From contig NZ_SUME01000001.1 of the NCBI RefSeq assembly GCF_005048855.1, positions 868,001-932,000 on the forward strand: DNA of 64,000 bases, read 5' to 3'. The translations under genes were made by a program, and so were the position numbers. Positions within the stretch are counted from its first letter, which is position 1. Every line of letters starts with the position of its first letter. Below are positions 17,591-25,735 of the stretch, piece by piece. The notes beneath the pieces are model-generated. The model saw only the letters and a list, made by a program, of their open reading frames with translations, made no database searches and was not told where the DNA came from. The stretch is from Sphingobacterium olei (GTDB taxonomy: Bacteria > Bacteroidota > Bacteroidia > Sphingobacteriales > Sphingobacteriaceae).

Positions 17591-17635
17591 AATGTTGTGT
17601 GTTTTAATATTACCTTTTCTACTACAACAACTCAA

Positions 17636-17895
17636 ATCTTATATCGGCACATGTATGACTTCTGGTTTTAACATTTGTTAACATTTAGATAACATTGGAT
17701 TTAAAATCATGAGCACATAATGTGATTGATCCTAAGCTCCCTTACACATGTTTAAACCCATTCGACTTCACTTCGGTCCGCTCAGGGTGATATTATTTTT
17801 GAAGAATGCTTACCTTTAACAGCGTCATTCCGATTGAAGCGTAGCAGAATAGGGGCTGCTAAAAACAGGAGTAAATCAGCATGTATAATTTTTTT
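17636..17895. other. Gene-free gap with intergenic repeat-like sequence
   Basis: No convincing ORF. The segment 17759-17790 (ATTCGACTTCACTTCGGTCC, then CTCAGGGTGA) and the segment 17823-17851 (GTCATTCCGATTGAAGCGTA, then GCAGAAT) are more GC-rich than their surroundings and look like the genome-wide intergenic repeats common in Sphingobacteriales, from general memory. They do not recur elsewhere in this window. Confidence 0.4.
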
Positions 17896-18957
17896 TTAAA
17901 ATAGGGTGAGTTGGGTCGATACTGCTTTGGGAAGTCCGGCACAGTTATATTCAAAAATTTCTTTATTTAAACCGTTTTTAGCACAGTGTAAGCGAAAGTT
18001 ATCACGAATTATTTCTGCGATTTTCCCACTCCCTTTCATGCGAAGTCCAAAATTGCTGTTATTTACCTTACCATCATGACAGGATTCGATGCTGTGCCAA
18101 ATCTTATCAGCTCGGTGTGGATAAGCATGCGTTAACCAGTCTTTGAACACTTCTCCAATCTGCCCATTTAGTCGTACAATGATATAACTTGCCCATTTCG
18201 CACCTCGTGCAGCTGTTTCTTTCAACACCGCTGGTATTTCATGATCTGTCAACCCAGGGATAATAGGTGCAACATTTACGCCCATAGGTACACCTCTCTT
18301 GCTCAATTCTTCTACTACACGAAAGCGCTGGGATGCCGTAGCTGTGCGGGGTTCTAATCGCAACCTGGTTTCTTCTGTTAAGGAATTAATAGACACGAAT
18401 ACCTTAATCAGATTATGTTTGGCCATTTCCTCTAAAATGTCTGCATCCCGTAGAATGAGACTGTTCTTGGTGATTACACTGATAGGTTGCTTATAACGAA
18501 GTGCAACTTCCAATATTCGTCGGGTAAGTCTAAATTTTCGTTCTGCGGGCTGATAACAATCTGTATTTCCAGATAGATGGATAGGAGTGACGTGCCATCC
18601 CTTTCTGCAAATGAAGTTTTCAAAAAGCTGTGGTGCATTTTCTTTTACTATAATTTTCCGTTCGAAATCCAGACCTGAACTCAGATCCCAATATTGGTGA
18701 GAATTGCGTGCATAACAATAGATACAACCATGCTCGCATCCCTGATAGGGGTTAGCAGAGTACATCATACTGACATCGGGGCTGTCCACCTTATGTACTA
18801 AAGATTTGGCATCAGAAGGAATAAATATAGTCTTATTATTTTCTACTTCCCAATCATCTATAGCCTCTATGTAGTCTACAGTATATTTATCTTTTTTATA
18901 GATATTCTGTGGGTTGTATTGTGCGCCCCTTCCTTTTATATAATCTTTCTCCTGCAT
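17896..18957 (-). CDS. PA0069-family radical SAM protein
   Basis: The 353-residue protein carries the radical SAM cluster motif in NPYQGCEHGCIYCYARNSH (CxxxCxxC at about residues 74-81), which binds a 4Fe-4S cluster and SAM. The N-terminal KGRGAQYNPQN and the GNTDCYQPAERKFRLTR segment are typical of the PA0069/Rv2578c group, distant relatives of spore photoproduct lyase. A role in DNA lesion repair is often guessed from that relationship, but the substrate is unknown. It is monocistronic by appearance; ppk1 lies 48 bases upstream on the same strand and may be transcribed with it. Confidence 0.9.
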   Translation of the reverse strand: MQEKDYIKGRGAQYNPQNIYKKDKYTVDYIEAIDDWEVENNKTIFIPSDAKSLVHKVDSPDVSMMYSANPYQGCEHGCIYCYARNSHQYWDLSSGLDFERKIIVKENAPQLFENFICRKGWHVTPIHLSGNTDCYQPAERKFRLTRRILEVALRYKQPISVITKNSLILRDADILEEMAKHNLIKVFVSINSLTEETRLRLEPRTATASQRFRVVEELSKRGVPMGVNVAPIIPGLTDHEIPAVLKETAARGAKWASYIIVRLNGQIGEVFKDWLTHAYPHRADKIWHSIESCHDGKVNNSNFGLRMKGSGKIAEIIRDNFRLHCAKNGLNKEIFEYNCAGLPKAVSTQLTLF

Positions 18958-19005
18958 AACAGGATAAAATTACTAAAAATATTAGTGCAAATAATAGAGA
19001 TTGAT

Positions 19006-21066
19006 TTATGTTTTTGATTTTAGGTATTTATACAGTTCGATTTGAGATCTGTACTCTGGCTTCCCATTTCTTACGTAATCATTACTCAATATGTTATCTA
19101 ATATCCGTGTTTTAACATTTCCCTTAAGCTGAATTTTAAGCATATCGATTAGTTCTGTTTTAAGTTTTTTATCGGATATACGTACTGCAGCCTCCACACG
19201 ATGATCTAAATTGCGGGTCATCCAATCGGCAGAGGAAATATAGACGTGTTCTTTAGCAGCGTTGTAAAAGTACATCACACGTGCATGTTCTAAGTATTCA
19301 TCTACAATACTTATTGCATGGATAGGTTCTTGAAAAGTTTTCTGATTAACCGCGCAATAAATACTGCGCACAATCATTTCAATTTTTACACCTACTTCTG
19401 CTGCGTCGTAGATTTTCTTAATTAGAATTTTATCACTCAATGAATTAACCTTGATGATGACATGTGCTTTGCGTCCGGCTTTCGCTTCTGCAATTTCCGT
19501 ATCTAAATAAGAGAGAATGGTATTGCGCATATCGGTAGGACAAACCAATAGGCCTGTTCCCATTTTTAAGGTTTCCTGTAAATCCAGCTTCGGTCGCTTT
19601 AACGCATTGAACACCTTATTTATATCGGCCATAATAGCCCTATTACTCGTCATTAGGCAATAGTCACCATATATCTTGGCGGTTTTTTCATTGATGTTCC
19701 CTGTACTGACAAAACCATACTGTACGGTTTTGCTATTTACCCTCTTTTTGATTACACATAGCTTCGCGTGTATCTTTTTATGTGGGATACCAATCAAAAC
19801 ACGAATGCCTTCCATTTCGAATCGCTCTTTCCATTCCAAATTGTGCTCTTCATCAAATCTTGCACGCAATTCGAGCATCACGGTCACGTCTTTTCCATTT
19901 CGTGCAGCATTTACTAAAGCGTTTCCAATTTTAGAATTGCTAGCTAATCGGTAAGCGGTAATTTGGATGGTCTTGACATCTGGATCCATTGCAGCTTCCC
20001 GTAGTAAGTCGATCAAAGGGCGAAAGGAATGGTATGGGAAGGAGAGAAGCACATCCTTTTTTATAATTACATCTGTAATGCGTTGCTGATTCGCAAACTG
20101 GGGATGTGTGAAAGAGGTTCTCTCTTTTGGCTGATGGTACTTTTTAAATACATTGGGGAAATCCATAAAATGTTTGAAATTATGAATTTTCTGTCCGGGT
20201 ATGATGCTGTCTTTCTTGGAAATATTGAGCTTCTTGATAAGAAATTCCAGTAACCTTTCATCCATTTCTTTGTCAAATACAAAGCGGGTGGGTTTGCCCT
20301 TTCGCCGACTTTTTACAGCTTTTGCTATTTTCTCGGCGAAGTTGGTATTGATATCATTATCTAAATCAAACTCGGCATCTTTTGTAATCTTAAATGCATG
20401 CGCCGTGAATTCATCGAATCCGAAGTATGAAAAGATGTAAGGCAGGTTGAATTTAATAATATCTTCCAATAAAATGACGTGGACTTGGTTTTTAGAAGAC
20501 GGTAATATTGTAAAACGGCCCAACTGACTGGAAGGGATTTCTATAATAGCAAACTTGGTTTCATACTGCCAATCTTTCTTCATCATTGCTACACCCAGAT
20601 ACAAAGATTTGTCTCTCAGGTAGGGCATTGGATTCTCATCATTTAGCAGAAGAGGAATCACATTAGATTCTATCTCATCCTGATAGTATTGATGAATAAA
20701 TTTTTGCTGTTCTTCGTTAAGATTTTCACTCGTTTTGATGTACACATGCTGTTTGGCCATCTCTTTTTGCACAGCTTCCCAAACATCATTAAATTTTTTT
20801 TGCTGGCTGATCACGATATCGTGAATTTCATCTAATATCAGCTGAGGTTTTTCAAAGAAAATATTTTTCGCCTCTTTTTCATCTACTGCAAGTGCTCTCT
20901 TAAGACCGGCTACCCGAACACGAAAAAATTCATCCAGATTATTGGAAAATATACCCAAAAACTTTAAACGGGAAGACAGGGGAACTGTCTCATCTGCCGC
21001 TTCCTGTAACACTCTTCCATTAAAACTCAACCAGCTAATATCTCTAGGTATATATTTTCTTGCCAT
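19006..21066 (-). CDS. ppk1: Polyphosphate kinase 1
   Basis: Makes long-chain polyphosphate from ATP at the membrane. At 686 residues it has the usual length and the four-domain layout: N-terminal helical domain (YIPRDISWLSFNGRVLQEA), head domain, and two phospholipase D-like catalytic domains. The phosphorylated histidine lies in IPHKKIHAKLCVI (about residue 430) and the second catalytic histidine in YLEHARVMYFYN. ISSADWMTRNLDHRVE near the C-terminus is characteristic. It stands upstream of the radical SAM gene and has a ~75-base gap to the next operon. Confidence 0.96.
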   Translation of the reverse strand: MARKYIPRDISWLSFNGRVLQEAADETVPLSSRLKFLGIFSNNLDEFFRVRVAGLKRALAVDEKEAKNIFFEKPQLILDEIHDIVISQQKKFNDVWEAVQKEMAKQHVYIKTSENLNEEQQKFIHQYYQDEIESNVIPLLLNDENPMPYLRDKSLYLGVAMMKKDWQYETKFAIIEIPSSQLGRFTILPSSKNQVHVILLEDIIKFNLPYIFSYFGFDEFTAHAFKITKDAEFDLDNDINTNFAEKIAKAVKSRRKGKPTRFVFDKEMDERLLEFLIKKLNISKKDSIIPGQKIHNFKHFMDFPNVFKKYHQPKERTSFTHPQFANQQRITDVIIKKDVLLSFPYHSFRPLIDLLREAAMDPDVKTIQITAYRLASNSKIGNALVNAARNGKDVTVMLELRARFDEEHNLEWKERFEMEGIRVLIGIPHKKIHAKLCVIKKRVNSKTVQYGFVSTGNINEKTAKIYGDYCLMTSNRAIMADINKVFNALKRPKLDLQETLKMGTGLLVCPTDMRNTILSYLDTEIAEAKAGRKAHVIIKVNSLSDKILIKKIYDAAEVGVKIEMIVRSIYCAVNQKTFQEPIHAISIVDEYLEHARVMYFYNAAKEHVYISSADWMTRNLDHRVEAAVRISDKKLKTELIDMLKIQLKGNVKTRILDNILSNDYVRNGKPEYRSQIELYKYLKSKT

Positions 21067-21143
21067 TATTAAACGAATATATTGGATTCAAATCTATAAT
21101 ATTGATGTTAGCTTAATGTTAAAATAATATGAATAACACAAAA

Positions 21144-21524
21144 TTAATCCGTCCCTCTTCTTTTCGCGATGTATAGTGCTGAATATTTCTCTGTATCATA
21201 GTGTGGACTTTCCAATGTCAACACGGTAGGATATGGTTTTTTTTTGTCGAAAAAATAAATAGTTGTTATACTATTGAAATCATTTGTAGGGAATAAATCG
21301 GCACAAGCATCATAATTTGCGACTGAAGCATCATCCACCGTAACAGCATAGATCCGTACAATTCCTCCTTTATTTTGTTCGTTTCGCACAAATGCAACCT
21401 CTTCGAAATTTCCCGGAATATCTTTCAAAGTTGGTTGGCTGTACGTCTGCCAGATTAGATAACCTAGTATTAAGGTAACAGGTATGGCAATGAACCATAT
21501 GCGTTTAGATTTTCTTCTGTTCAT
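21144..21524 (-). CDS. Small membrane-anchored hypothetical protein
   Basis: The 126-residue protein has a basic N-terminus (MNRRKSKR), one membrane helix (WFIAIPVTLILGYLIWQTY, about residues 10-28) and a ~95-residue domain outside the membrane. No domain recognised. Its ATG overlaps the previous stop region: the DJ-1-like stop and this start are TAATG, which indicates translational coupling. It is the last gene of the FMN-reductase/DJ-1 operon. Confidence 0.7.
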   Translation of the reverse strand: MNRRKSKRIWFIAIPVTLILGYLIWQTYSQPTLKDIPGNFEEVAFVRNEQNKGGIVRIYAVTVDDASVANYDACADLFPTNDFNSITTIYFFDKKKPYPTVLTLESPHYDTEKYSALYIAKRRGTD

Positions 21525-22102
21525 TATACGCTTATCGTGATATTTAAAAGTTTATAAAATTCTTTCAAAATGGATTGATGTCCAGGCCAAGCTGGCGAAG
21601 TTACTAAATTACCATCTACTACAGATTGATCGGCTGGGATATTTTTCCATGTTCCTCCTGCTAATTCAATATCCGGACCTACGGCAACATAAGCCGTCAA
21701 CGTCCGACCTTTTAACACCTGTGCTGTCGTGAGCACTTGGATCCCGTGACAAATGGCCGCCACCGGCTTATCTGCTTTGAAGAAATATTTTACAATTTCA
21801 ATTACCTGTTTATTAAGACGGATGTATTCGGCCGAACGACCCCCAGCAATATATAACCCATCATAATCTGCCGGGTTGACTGTATCAAAATCTTTATTTA
21901 TAGCGAAATTGTGTCCACGAAGTTCTTTGTAGGTATGATCTCCGGTAAAATCATGTACAGCAGTCGGTATTAGATCTCCTCTTTTTCGATCTGGAGCTAC
22001 CGCATGCACTTCGATGCCTATTGCGCCCATCGCCTGAAAAGGTACCATAGCTTCATAATCTTCAACATAATCTCCTACTAATAGTAGTATTTTCTTTGCC
22101 AT
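21524..22102 (-). CDS. DJ-1/PfpI family protein
   Basis: A 192-residue class I glutamine amidotransferase-like protein of the DJ-1/PfpI superfamily. The nucleophile cysteine sits in the elbow VAAICHGIQVLTTA (about residue 117), next to His; the conserved acid region is near GLYIAGGRSAEY. Members act as glyoxalases, deglycases, peptidases or redox sensors, so the exact reaction stays open. It lies between the FMN reductase (58 bases upstream) and the membrane-anchored unknown (overlap TAATG), which suggests a stress or redox operon. Confidence 0.88.
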   Translation of the reverse strand: MAKKILLLVGDYVEDYEAMVPFQAMGAIGIEVHAVAPDRKRGDLIPTAVHDFTGDHTYKELRGHNFAINKDFDTVNPADYDGLYIAGGRSAEYIRLNKQVIEIVKYFFKADKPVAAICHGIQVLTTAQVLKGRTLTAYVAVGPDIELAGGTWKNIPADQSVVDGNLVTSPAWPGHQSILKEFYKLLNITISV

Positions 22103-22160
22103 ATTAATGTGTATTTAATCTTATATTTTCTTATTGAATATATAACCCGTTGGTGGAGCA

Positions 22161-22724
22161 TTAGTTTGTTCCAGATTGAATTTTTGCTAATTCCCGTTTC
22201 GTTTTTCGCACCTTCGCTTCCAACTGACTTCGGTGAAGTATGTTGATTACCCCTTTTCCTTCTTCAAAATTGATATTAAATTCAGGAAGTGAGAAAGTTT
22301 CTAATACGATTCCCCCGTCAAAAGGCATTCTATTTGTCGCGATATCGAGCACACTTTGTCCGCCACGTGCTCCATTGCTGGTTGCAATTAAAAACATAGG
22401 TTTATTAGGAAAAGGTTTTCTCGCTTTGATACGGGACACCCAATCTAAGATATTTTTATATGCGGCAGCGTAATTTCCGTTATGCTCGGCGAAGGAAATG
22501 AGTATAAAATCTGCCCAGTCTATTTTGTTCGCAAAATCTGCTGCCAATTGCGGAATACCATTCTGAACTTCGCGATCACGGGAATAAAGAGGCATTTCGT
22601 AATCATTTAAATCTATTAGTTCAATAACATCCTGAGACTCTTTATAATACTTACTGATACTGCTCACCAGTCTCTTATTAATAGATTTTGAACTGTTGCT
22701 CGCTGCGAAAGCTAATATTTTCAT
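22161..22724 (-). CDS. NADPH-dependent FMN reductase family protein
   Basis: A 187-residue flavodoxin-fold reductase (PF03358). The FMN phosphate loop is AASNSSKSINKRL (about residues 6-18), and SFAEHNGNYAAAYKNILDW, with the flavin-contacting PxhN-like loop, is at about 78-96; SNGARGGQSVLD follows. Related enzymes reduce quinones, chromate or azo dyes. It is the first gene of an operon with the DJ-1-like protein. Its promoter carries a repeat also seen before the aminotransferase gene. Confidence 0.9.
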   Translation of the reverse strand: MKILAFAASNSSKSINKRLVSSISKYYKESQDVIELIDLNDYEMPLYSRDREVQNGIPQLAADFANKIDWADFILISFAEHNGNYAAAYKNILDWVSRIKARKPFPNKPMFLIATSNGARGGQSVLDIATNRMPFDGGIVLETFSLPEFNINFEEGKGVINILHRSQLEAKVRKTKRELAKIQSGTN

Positions 22725-22753
22725 TCGAATAGAATTGTTTATACATTATCTTC

Positions 22754-22785
22754 TAAACTTAAATAAAATGCTTTGCATTCACAAA
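22754..22785 (-). promoter_or_regulatory. FMN-reductase promoter TTG-N20-TAAGTTTA within a short repeat
   Basis: On the minus strand TTG, 20 bases, then TAAGTTTA (plus strand 22754-22761) stand about 30 bases before the ATG. The block GTGAATGCAAAGCATTTTAT is identical to the minus-strand block at 44538-44557 in front of the aminotransferase gene. Confidence 0.6.
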
Positions 22786-22810
22786 CCAAACATCATACCG
22801 TTATTCTTAT

Positions 22811-22836
22811 AAAAAAAATCCTGCCATCATAGCAGG
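22811..22836 (-). terminator. Intrinsic terminator of the 57-aa ORF
   Basis: On the minus strand the stem CCTGC/GCAGG with a seven-base loop is followed by a run of eight T within ATTTTTTTTAT. It lies about 40 bases after the stop of the small ORF. Confidence 0.75.
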
Positions 22837-22877
22837 GTCTAATATATAAACCAACAGTAATACTATCTCATAATGAA

Positions 22878-23051
22878 TCAGATAACATATTCACTAGGAT
22901 AGGGGCTATCTTCTATGAGGGGTTCAGTATGCGATTCCACAATGATTTCCAATTTATAGTGCTTTGACGAATCTGGTTTATTACGCGCAAAGGTATTAGA
23001 TGATAGAAGCGTAAATATAAATACCACTAATGCTGAAATTAACTTGGCCAT
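22878..23051 (-). CDS. Small secreted peptide, 57 aa
   Basis: The short frame reads MAKLISALVVFIFTLLSSNT for the first 20 residues, a good Sec signal peptide that would be cut after FA (about residue 22), leaving a ~35-residue mature peptide rich in charged residues (HYKLEIIVESHTEPLIED, ending EYVI). A strong intrinsic terminator follows on the same strand, which supports a real transcription unit. It matches no family I know. The gene is isolated between the FMN-reductase operon and a 510-base gene-free gap. Confidence 0.6.
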   Translation of the reverse strand: MAKLISALVVFIFTLLSSNTFARNKPDSSKHYKLEIIVESHTEPLIEDSPYPSEYVI

Positions 23052-23561
23052 GATTCCATACGTGTTAAATTGTTAAATATTATTGTGTTTGGAGTTTGTA
23101 ATCCTTAATCGTTATATCAAAAGTAAACGAAAATGAAAAACGGCAATAGCGCTAAAAGATGAATAGGGGTAAAAACTCGGTAAATGCCAGTTTTTTTTCG
23201 GTAAATGGTAATTATCAGTTGGATGGTGATACAATAATCATAGGATAGAGGATTGGGGTGTTTTAAATTGTAACTATTTTATATCGACATAATTTTTATG
23301 CAAAGTCTTTGCTACATTTACATAGTATTTAAAATAAACGATTTTAAAGCAAAACGTCCTGTTGATTCAAACTGAAAGCAGTAGATGGATTTTTAGTAGA
23401 CAGCAAATTAAATACGTTAAAATTCTAACGACAGATCATAAACAACAAGGGCTCCGATTTTCGGAGCCCTTGTTGTTTATGATCTGTCTCCCCGCATTCC
23501 AAAAGATAAACTTTTCCCTATGCGGGTTGTTTATTCCTAATAACAGAACCATTTCGAAGCT
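23052..23561. other. 510-base gene-free gap
   Basis: No ORF with normal features. It holds the promoter region of the 57-aa ORF on the minus strand, a direct repeat CGGTAAATG (two copies around 23176 and 23201), a weak -7-like TACATTTA at 23313-23320 and the long perfect hairpin at 23430-23488. A 75-codon frame through the hairpin is judged a by-product of the inverted repeat. Confidence 0.5.
23430..23488. repeat. Perfect 28-bp hairpin, loop TTT, in gene-free DNA
   Basis: Arms 23430-23457 and 23461-23488 are exact reverse complements. The central part is GC-rich (GGGCTCCGA) and no T-run follows on either strand. It lies between two genes that diverge, so it is not needed as a terminator for either. 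It could end a small RNA or form a processing or regulatory stem in the leader of the YihY gene, whose ATG is 74 bases downstream. Confidence 0.85.
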
Positions 23562-24560
23562 ATGGAAAAACAAAAAGGTTTTTTTTTAAAAGATACATTT
23601 ACCATTTTAAAAAATTCAGTAATGGGTTTCACAAACGAAGACAGTATGAAGTATAGTGCGTCACTTGCTTACTATACTGTTTTTTCTCTTGGACCTATAC
23701 TGGTACTAATGATATCCTTAGCAAGTATTTTTTTTGGGGAAGAAGCTATTAAAGGAAAGGTTTTTAGTGAATTAAATGGGCTAGTAGGAGCGAGTGCGGC
23801 GCGGCAGATCCAAGAAGTTATCAAAAATCTAGAGTTGTCTGGCAAATCTACAATTGCCCTTATTATCAGTATTGTCACCTTATTATTAGGAGCTACTACG
23901 GTGTTCGGTGATATTCAAAATTCCATTAATAAAATATGGCATGTACGGGCAAAACCAAAAAAAGGCTGGTTAAAGATGATAAAAAATAGGGTATTATCTT
24001 CATCTTTAGTAATAGGTCTTGGATTTCTTCTAGTGGTGACGTTAGTTGTAAACGGAGCTATTTTGGCATTTACTGATAGGTTACAGCGCCATTTTCCCGA
24101 TATGACCGTACTCCTGATGGATGCAATCAATTTCTTTATTACTTTTGGAGTGATCTTCGTATTATTTAGCGTGATTTTCAAAGTGCTACCGGATGTAAAT
24201 ATTACCTGGCGTACAGTACGATCAGGGGCGCTATTTACGTCGGTACTCTTTGTAATAGGAAGATTGCTGATAGGGTTATACTTGAAAACTTCAGGAACTG
24301 AATCGACTTATGGCGCTGCAGGTTCTATCGTTTTGATTTTGCTTTGGGTGTATTATACGGCCGCTATTTTATACTTCGGCGCAGTGTTTACGCGGGAATA
24401 TGCTACGCTGAAAGGGATTCCTATACAACCTTCCGAATTCGCCGTACATGTGGAATTACAGGAATTAGAAAAGGATGTAGATGAGTTACCCCCCGCTCCT
24501 TTGAAACAGGAAGATCAAGTGATCGAAGTAAAAGATCCGGATGAGGATCCAAAAATCTAA
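23562..24560 (+). CDS. YihY/BrkB-family inner-membrane protein
   Basis: A 332-residue membrane protein of the YihY/virulence factor BrkB family (once misnamed ribonuclease BN). Six hydrophobic segments can be seen; family motifs are SLAYYTVFSLGPILVLMIS (about residues 30-48), AFTDRL, SVIFKVLPDVNITWRTVRSG (about 205-224) and YGAAGSIVLILLWVYYTAAILYFGA (in two halves about 251-275). The C-terminal ~45 residues are acidic and cytoplasmic. Function is not established; a transport role is suspected. The leader holds part of a gene-free gap with a large hairpin. Confidence 0.9.
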   Translation: MEKQKGFFLKDTFTILKNSVMGFTNEDSMKYSASLAYYTVFSLGPILVLMISLASIFFGEEAIKGKVFSELNGLVGASAARQIQEVIKNLELSGKSTIALIISIVTLLLGATTVFGDIQNSINKIWHVRAKPKKGWLKMIKNRVLSSSLVIGLGFLLVVTLVVNGAILAFTDRLQRHFPDMTVLLMDAINFFITFGVIFVLFSVIFKVLPDVNITWRTVRSGALFTSVLFVIGRLLIGLYLKTSGTESTYGAAGSIVLILLWVYYTAAILYFGAVFTREYATLKGIPIQPSEFAVHVELQELEKDVDELPPAPLKQEDQVIEVKDPDEDPKI

Positions 24561-24583
24561 CAGTTTAAAAGCCAATAAAAAAT

Positions 24584-24619
24584 GCCGATCGAATGCGTTT
24601 ACCATCGACCGGCTTTTTT
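24584..24619. terminator. Bidirectional terminator between yihY-like and ATP-grasp genes
   Basis: GCCGATCGA (24584-24592) pairs with TCGACCGGC (24605-24613) with one mismatch and is followed by six T; on the minus strand the stem is followed by ATTTTTTA. The two genes converge here. Confidence 0.8.
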
Positions 24620-24622
24620 GCT

Positions 24623-25630
24623 TTACAGTTTATAGAATTTTTTGATTTTATCTTCTAAATTTTCGATTACGGCAGTGCTATAATCGACTCTATTTAATCG
24701 CGATGCTTGTCCCAATGCACCTGGACTAAAGACATTTATTTCCATGATTTTATCACCCACAATATCTAGCCCGACAAAGTACATATTGTCTTCTACGAGT
24801 TTGTTGGCTACTTTATTAACAAGGCTAAGAACCTTTTCATCGATGAAGGCTTGTTCGGCTTTAGCACCCTGGTGTATATTGCTCCGGATTTCGTCTGCTT
24901 GCTGTACTCGGTTTACAGCTGCATATTTTCCGTCTATCACGATGGGTTTTCCATCCAGTAGGAAAAACCGTATGTCGCCGTTAACGGCTTCCGGCAGATA
25001 CTCCTGTGCGATGACATACCCGTCTCTACTGATCACCTCTACAATCTGTTTTAAATTTTGACGCTCCTTGAATGGGATTAAGAACACATTTTTTCCACCC
25101 GAACCTTTTAAGGGTTTAAGTATGATTTTATCTTGTTGTTCTTCCAGGAAAGCAACGACATCTTCATGGTTTCGCGTTACGATGGTCTTCGGACGTACTT
25201 CTTTCGGAAAGTTTTCTAAGTACAGTTTATTGCTTGCTTGAATAAGTGTGTCTGGATCGTTGACAACTAAACGCCCGTTATTTTTCACCAGTTGCGCAAA
25301 TTGGATGCCCATTGCAGCAGCCCAAGGTCTATTAATCATGTCTAGTACCGGATCAAAACGGAGCCACAAAACATCTATTTCCTGTAAATTAATAGTTTGT
25401 TTTTTATTACTTCGAAGGGTATTCAATAAATCTTCTCCATCGTCAATACCTGAATCCGGCTCTGCTACACGACCATGTGCGCCGATATTTCGTTCATTTT
25501 GATAAATGAAATCGGCAAGCCCGATATAAATGATCGTATGACCACGTTTTAAGGCGGTAAGGGCTAATACCGTAGTTGTAAAAACCACTTCTTCTTTATG
25601 TGTTTGATTGATTAAAAAGGCTATTTTCAT
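24623..25630 (-). CDS. ATP-grasp ligase, glutathione synthetase-like
   Basis: The 335-residue protein has the prokaryotic glutathione synthetase (GshB) layout: an N-terminal Rossmann-like part, then ATP-grasp motifs NDPDTLIQASNKLY (about residues 124-137), ILKPLKGSGGKNVF (about 173-186), GDIRFFLLDGKP (about 219-230), and the metal-binding end MEINVFSPGALGQASRL (about 298-314). It would join an amino group to a carboxylate with ATP. No gshA is next to it. It is the last gene of a minus-strand operon with a QEGLA-type predicted metallopeptidase and an N-formylglutamate amidohydrolase-like protein, so its substrate may be a peptide or glutamyl compound other than glutathione; that is inference. 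Confidence 0.85.
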   Translation of the reverse strand: MKIAFLINQTHKEEVVFTTTVLALTALKRGHTIIYIGLADFIYQNERNIGAHGRVAEPDSGIDDGEDLLNTLRSNKKQTINLQEIDVLWLRFDPVLDMINRPWAAAMGIQFAQLVKNNGRLVVNDPDTLIQASNKLYLENFPKEVRPKTIVTRNHEDVVAFLEEQQDKIILKPLKGSGGKNVFLIPFKERQNLKQIVEVISRDGYVIAQEYLPEAVNGDIRFFLLDGKPIVIDGKYAAVNRVQQADEIRSNIHQGAKAEQAFIDEKVLSLVNKVANKLVEDNMYFVGLDIVGDKIMEINVFSPGALGQASRLNRVDYSTAVIENLEDKIKKFYKL

Positions 25631-25735
25631 TTGTCTGTTTTTGTTATTTAAGGAAATTCTAAATCGATCTCATCTTACCGCTACGTTGCATTTCAATATT
25701 ACTTAAGTGACGGTGCGGGATTATAAATTGATGTG

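Noticed and set aside
23362..23589. 75-codon plus-strand frame through the hairpin
   Set aside because: It is open mainly because of the inverted repeat, overlaps the YihY start and has no signal or domain.
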